From: Benincasa hispida
Taxonomy: Eukaryota; Streptophyta; Magnoliopsida; Cucurbitales; Cucurbitaceae
Length of the DNA stretch: 64,000 nt
Assembly (NCBI RefSeq): GCF_009727055.1
Contig: NC_052357.1
Location: forward strand, 6,438,318-6,502,317
Direction of reading: 5' to 3'
Position numbers and translations under genes: made by a program. Under the pieces are notes generated by a model, which made no database searches, was not told the DNA's origin, and saw nothing but the letters and a program-made list of their open reading frames with translations. This document shows, piece after piece, positions 61,238 through 64,000 of the stretch (position 1 is its first letter; the number at the start of each line of letters is the position of its first letter).

Positions 61238-61472
61238 AGGTGCACCCCATGGTGACACGCTAGGGCGTATGAAACCCTTGTCCAATAACTCCTGCAATTG
61301 GACCTTCAGTTCCTTCAACTCTGTGGGAGCCATCCCTGTCTCTTATACACATCTAGATGTGTATAAGAGACAGCAGGTGCACCCCATGGTGACACGCTAG
61401 GGCGTATGAAACCCTTGTCCAATAACTCCTGCAATTGGACCTTCAGTTTCTTCAACTCTGCCGGGGCCATTC
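61238..61472. repeat. Artefactual ~97-bp duplication around adapter 2
   Basis: 61238-61335 and 61375-61472 match at offset 137. Small differences (CTCTGTGGGAGCCAT against CTCTGCCGGGGCCAT) suggest the two sides were read from different genomic copies of the element. Confidence 0.9.
61336..61373. other. Second Tn5 mosaic-end junction adapter
   Basis: The same 38-nt palindrome as at 60085-60122. It creates a false open frame containing [12 protein letters not shown], the direct translation of the adapter. Sequence to the right restarts at the equivalent of 61238. Confidence 0.97.
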
Positions 61473-61654
61473 TATACGGAGCCCTCGAAATAGGGGTTGT
61501 GCCTGGCTCCAATTCAATGGCAAAATCTATCTCCCACTGCAGGGGGCAGTCCGGGAAGATCTTATGGAAACACATCTGGAAAATCTCTTACTATTGGCTC
61601 CGAAGTCAAGGTAACTTCATTCTCCATGGTGTCCACCACACTAGCTATAAAGCC
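61374..61654 (-). pseudogene. Gypsy protease-RT linker region
   Basis: The minus-strand frame contains [10 protein letters not shown], the [23 protein letters not shown] segment in shortened form, and [16 protein letters not shown] leading into RT. It has a stop or frameshift near 61555. Confidence 0.7.
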
Positions 61655-62092
61655 TCAGGCTCCTTGGTCGAATAGCTTACTGGCCTTCAATGCAGATATC
61701 ACTTTGGGTAGGACTACGGTCCCAATCCCTTTAAACTTAAAATTGGCTCCTGTAGGAGGGTTGAAGATGACCTCCTTACGGGAGCAATCTATGTTGGCAT
61801 GGTTAGCAGCTAACCAATCCATGCCTAATCTAACATCAAAATCACGCATATCTAAAATTATCAGGGTTACATCTAATGCGCAATTGGCTACCTTTACTTG
61901 ACATGCTTTTATCTTTTCTGTAGCTAACATGACCTCTCCTAATGGAGTGGAAATAGACAATGCAAATGGCAACGGTTCTGAGTCTAACATGGCATGTCTT
62001 ACAAATACAGCAGATAAAAACGAGTGCGAAGAGCCAGAGTAAAATAAAACAAAAGCATGGTGTCCCAAAATGGGAAGTGTACCTGTCACCAC
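61655..62092 (-). pseudogene. Gypsy aspartic protease with altered catalytic motif
   Basis: A retropepsin-like domain with VTGTLPILGHHAFVLFYSGS, then HSFLSAVFV, a VRLGMDWLAANHANIDC flap-distal segment and a trailing PTGANFKFKG. Where the family has D-S-G this copy reads Y-S-G (LFYSGSS), so the catalytic Asp is lost even though the frame is otherwise open. Confidence 0.85.
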
Positions 62093-63123
62093 GATGCCGG
62101 ATTTCTCGGCCTCACGTCGAGTGGTAGAAAATACCCTTCCTTGTTGTTTTTGCTGGCGGTTCGGGCCTCCCTAGAATGAGCCTGCGGGCTGGCTCCTGTG
62201 TTCAGGCGCATTCCTTCTTGGGCATCTATCTGCCATATGCCTCTTCTGGCCACAACGGAAACAAATCCCAGGTGACCTTCTGTATTCCTCTCCCCCTGGA
62301 AGTCAGCATCGATCCTCACAGTGTCTTGCAGCGCCACAGCATACATCTTGAGATCCAAGGCATGCACCATCCCTCGCAACCCGCTTCTCAGGCCCTGGAT
62401 AAATCTCTTAGTCCTCGCTGCCTCGGTGGCCAATAGCTCAGGGGCAAAACAAGACAAGTTATCAAACTTTTGCTCGTATTCCTCCACTAACATAACGCCC
62501 TGCTTTAAGTTCAAGAATTCTGTTTGCTTATTATATCAGGTGTTGGCCGAAAAGTACTTCTCATAAAAGCATTCCTTGAATTGTTCCCAGGTTGCAAGTT
62601 CACCTCCAATATCGATCATCTTTTCTGCCGAACGCCATCAGATTGCCGCGTTACTAGTCAGCATGAAGATTGCGCATTGCAGTTTGTGCTCTTTCGGGCA
62701 CCTCATAAAATGGAAAATTGTCTCGATGGATGACAACCACATTTCTGCCTTGGTGGGGTCCCCTAACGATCCATCAAAGGGGCGAGGGTCATACTTTCGG
62801 AAATCCCTAAAATATTTGGCCTCGAGAGATAGGCCCAGTGTGTCCTTGCCCTGCGGATGGGTCTGTCGTAACGGCTTGGGTGGCACCAGTTCCTCTTGAG
62901 CCTGTGTCTGGGTAGGCTGTCCTGCCATCGTGCTATGGATCAGTTCCTGTAGTTTCCCTATCAGAGCGGTTGCAACAACTTCACTAATTCGGGCTTCCAT
63001 TGCCTTTTCATCTATCTGGGTCACAGGCGGAATTAGCGCCGCCAGAGTAGTTTGACTACTCCCCTCTTTCTCTACTTGCATTTCTTCTCTAATTGTTTTC
63101 CTTGTTCTACGTTTAGGTGCCAT
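62093..63123 (-). pseudogene. Gypsy gag
   Basis: One continuous minus-strand frame from MAPKRRTRKTIREEMQVEKE, broken by two in-frame TGA codons near 62638 and 62540. The retrotransposon gag core has YFRDFRKYDPRPFDGSLGDP, TWEQFKECFYEKYF and LNLKQGVMLVEEYEQKFDNL, FAPELLATEAARTKRFIQGL. The zinc-knuckle region downstream is frame-damaged. Confidence 0.85.
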
Positions 63124-63327
63124 GTTCTGTCACAAATTCGTACGTTAACTAACTATTTCTGGGACTTTCTCAGGCATCATGTATTTAAAACACTACATCA
63201 CTGTTCTCACATATGCATTGAAACTTTCATTAGTATAACGTACCTGGCGATGACGAGGAATCCGTTAATGGTCACAGGGACTATCTAGACTTATGTAGTA
63301 AGTCAGTCTACAGAACCCAAAACATGG

Positions 63328-63339
63328 GCTCTGATACCA
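63328..63339 (-). other. Gypsy primer binding site
   Basis: TGGTATCAGAGC on the minus strand, two bases inside the LTR border at 63342. It is complementary to initiator tRNA-Met. Confidence 0.9.
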
Positions 63340-63341
63340 AC

Positions 63342-63457
63342 TGTAATGTCCTGACCCCCTAGGACTTAGGAAAGGCCGTTACTAAAATAAATGCATGCAC
63401 ATAATTTAAAACGACGCCCAGTTTATTTGAAAATAAGGACTCAAAATAAATAAATAA

Positions 63458-63464
<7 letters not shown>
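63342..63464 (-). repeat. Truncated 5' LTR of the Tekay/Del-like element
   Basis: Starts TGTAATGTCCTGACCCCCTA and tracks the left LTR for about 80 bases. It then skips to AAAATAAGGACTCAAA (equivalent to about 56597 in the other LTR) before dissolving into A/T. Confidence 0.75.
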
Positions 63465-63504
<40 letters not shown>

Positions 63505-63671
63505 AATAATTAAATATATAATAATAATATAATATAATAATAAAATATATAATAATAATAATAATAATAATATAATAATAATAATATAATAATTAATATA
63601 ATAATAATAATAATAATATAATAAAATAATAAATAATAATATAATAATAATAATTAATAATAATAATAATA

Positions 63672-63711
<40 letters not shown>

Positions 63712-63759
63712 TAATAATAATAATAAATAATAAATAATAATAATAATACAATAATAATA

Positions 63760-63796
<37 letters not shown>

Positions 63797-63831
63797 TAAT
63801 AAAATAATAATAATATAATAATAATAATATA

Positions 63832-63866
<35 letters not shown>

Positions 63867-64000
63867 TAATAATAAATAATAAATAATATAATAAAATAAA
63901 TAATAAATAATAATAATAAATAATAATAATAATAATATAATAATAATAAAATAATAATAATATAATAATAATAATAATTAATAAAATATAATATAATAAT
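63465..64000. repeat. Poly-A run followed by irregular (TAA)n tract
   Basis: 38 consecutive A (63465-63502), then about 500 bases made of A and T with a single C, mostly AAT/TAA units with TATAAT breaks. It occupies the place of the missing LTR body and runs off the window. Either an expanded microsatellite or poorly resolved assembly sequence. Confidence 0.85.

Larger units (their letters stand above)
59871..61335 (-). pseudogene. Gypsy reverse transcriptase and RNase H, interrupted by an adapter artefact
   Basis: The RT frame at 60692-61180 has [40 protein letters not shown], and the catalytic [10 protein letters not shown] (about 60880-60905). RNase H follows with [19 protein letters not shown] and the EL and FTDHKSLKY motifs (about 60060-60480). 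A 38-nt adapter with a 160-bp flanking duplication lies at 59924-60284. In-frame stops, for example before LNKV, add genuine decay. Confidence 0.85.
56349..63464 (-). mobile_element. Ty3/gypsy chromovirus, Tekay/Del-like, minus orientation
   Basis: 3' LTR at 56349-58329, internal region 58330-63341, and a truncated 5' LTR starting at 63342. On the minus strand the primer site TGGTATCAGAGC (63328-63339) and the purine tract GAAAGGGGAAGAA (58330-58342) abut the LTRs. Domain order is gag, protease, RT, RNase H, integrase, chromodomain, which is the Ty3 order plus chromodomain. The wording of the RT ([24 protein letters not shown]) and of the chromodomain agrees with the Tekay/Del lineage as I remember it. 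Stops are scattered throughout. Two adapter artefacts interrupt pol. The 5' LTR is cut by A/T-only sequence, so no target duplication can be read. Confidence 0.88.

Noticed and set aside
61315..61575. 86-codon ORF containing [12 protein letters not shown] as a possible novel protein
   Set aside because: That peptide is the translation of the library junction adapter. The rest is gypsy pol sequence.
62176..62899. Several + strand ORFs of 69-107 codons
   Set aside because: Antisense shadows of the gypsy gag frame.

Overview
This window looks like euchromatic DNA of a eudicot plant. It is strongly AT-rich, its genes are split by GT-AG introns, and the space between genes is filled with LTR retrotransposons, a CACTA element, miniature inverted-repeat elements (MITEs) and foldbacks. 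A cucurbit is a plausible source from the general look of the repeats, but I cannot prove the species.

Four host genes can be built exon by exon, all on the minus strand: a lung-seven-transmembrane (LUSTR/TMEM87-type) membrane protein (20351-22935, 5 exons, 518 aa), the Sm-like mRNA-decay protein LSM1 (26410-28558, 5 exons, 128 aa), an IGT/LAZY-DRO1 gravitropism protein with 6-nt and 20-nt terminal coding exons (30489-32146, 264 aa), and a nucleoside diphosphate kinase with an N-terminal signal peptide and a C-terminal HDEL (42300-44875, 182 aa, or 190 aa from an upstream in-frame start). From memory, Arabidopsis keeps these four families as adjacent pairs around its LAZY paralogues. The window therefore looks like an unfractionated version of one ancestral block.

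Layout. 1-14 kb is gene-free: a foldback (1.6-2.2 kb), a 1.5-kb non-autonomous CACTA element with an ACT target duplication (3452-4975), a decayed RNase-H-type ORF (6.8-7.6 kb), and two MITEs bounded by target duplications (11.36-11.85 and 12.93-13.61 kb). 14.3-19.8 kb is an LTR element nested by a second, internally deleted Ty3/gypsy chromovirus with intact LTRs and a CCCAA target duplication. 20-45 kb is the gene block. 45587-54595 is a complete but decayed Ty1/copia element (TAGTC target duplication) interrupted by a 3.6-kb insertion that looks like a large LTR. 56.35 kb to the end is a minus-strand Tekay/Del-like gypsy chromovirus with gag, protease, RT, RNase H, integrase and chromodomain.

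The last region contains two exact 38-nt copies of a Tn5 mosaic-end palindrome (60085-60122 and 61336-61373). Each is flanked by short direct duplications. They are sequencing-library junction adapters left in the assembly, not biology. The window ends in about 540 bases of almost pure A/T that replaces the expected LTR and may also be an assembly product. I saw no tRNA or rRNA gene, no CRISPR array and no novel multi-gene system. The host-gene observation most worth pursuing is the ER-signal-bearing NDP kinase beside the LAZY gene.
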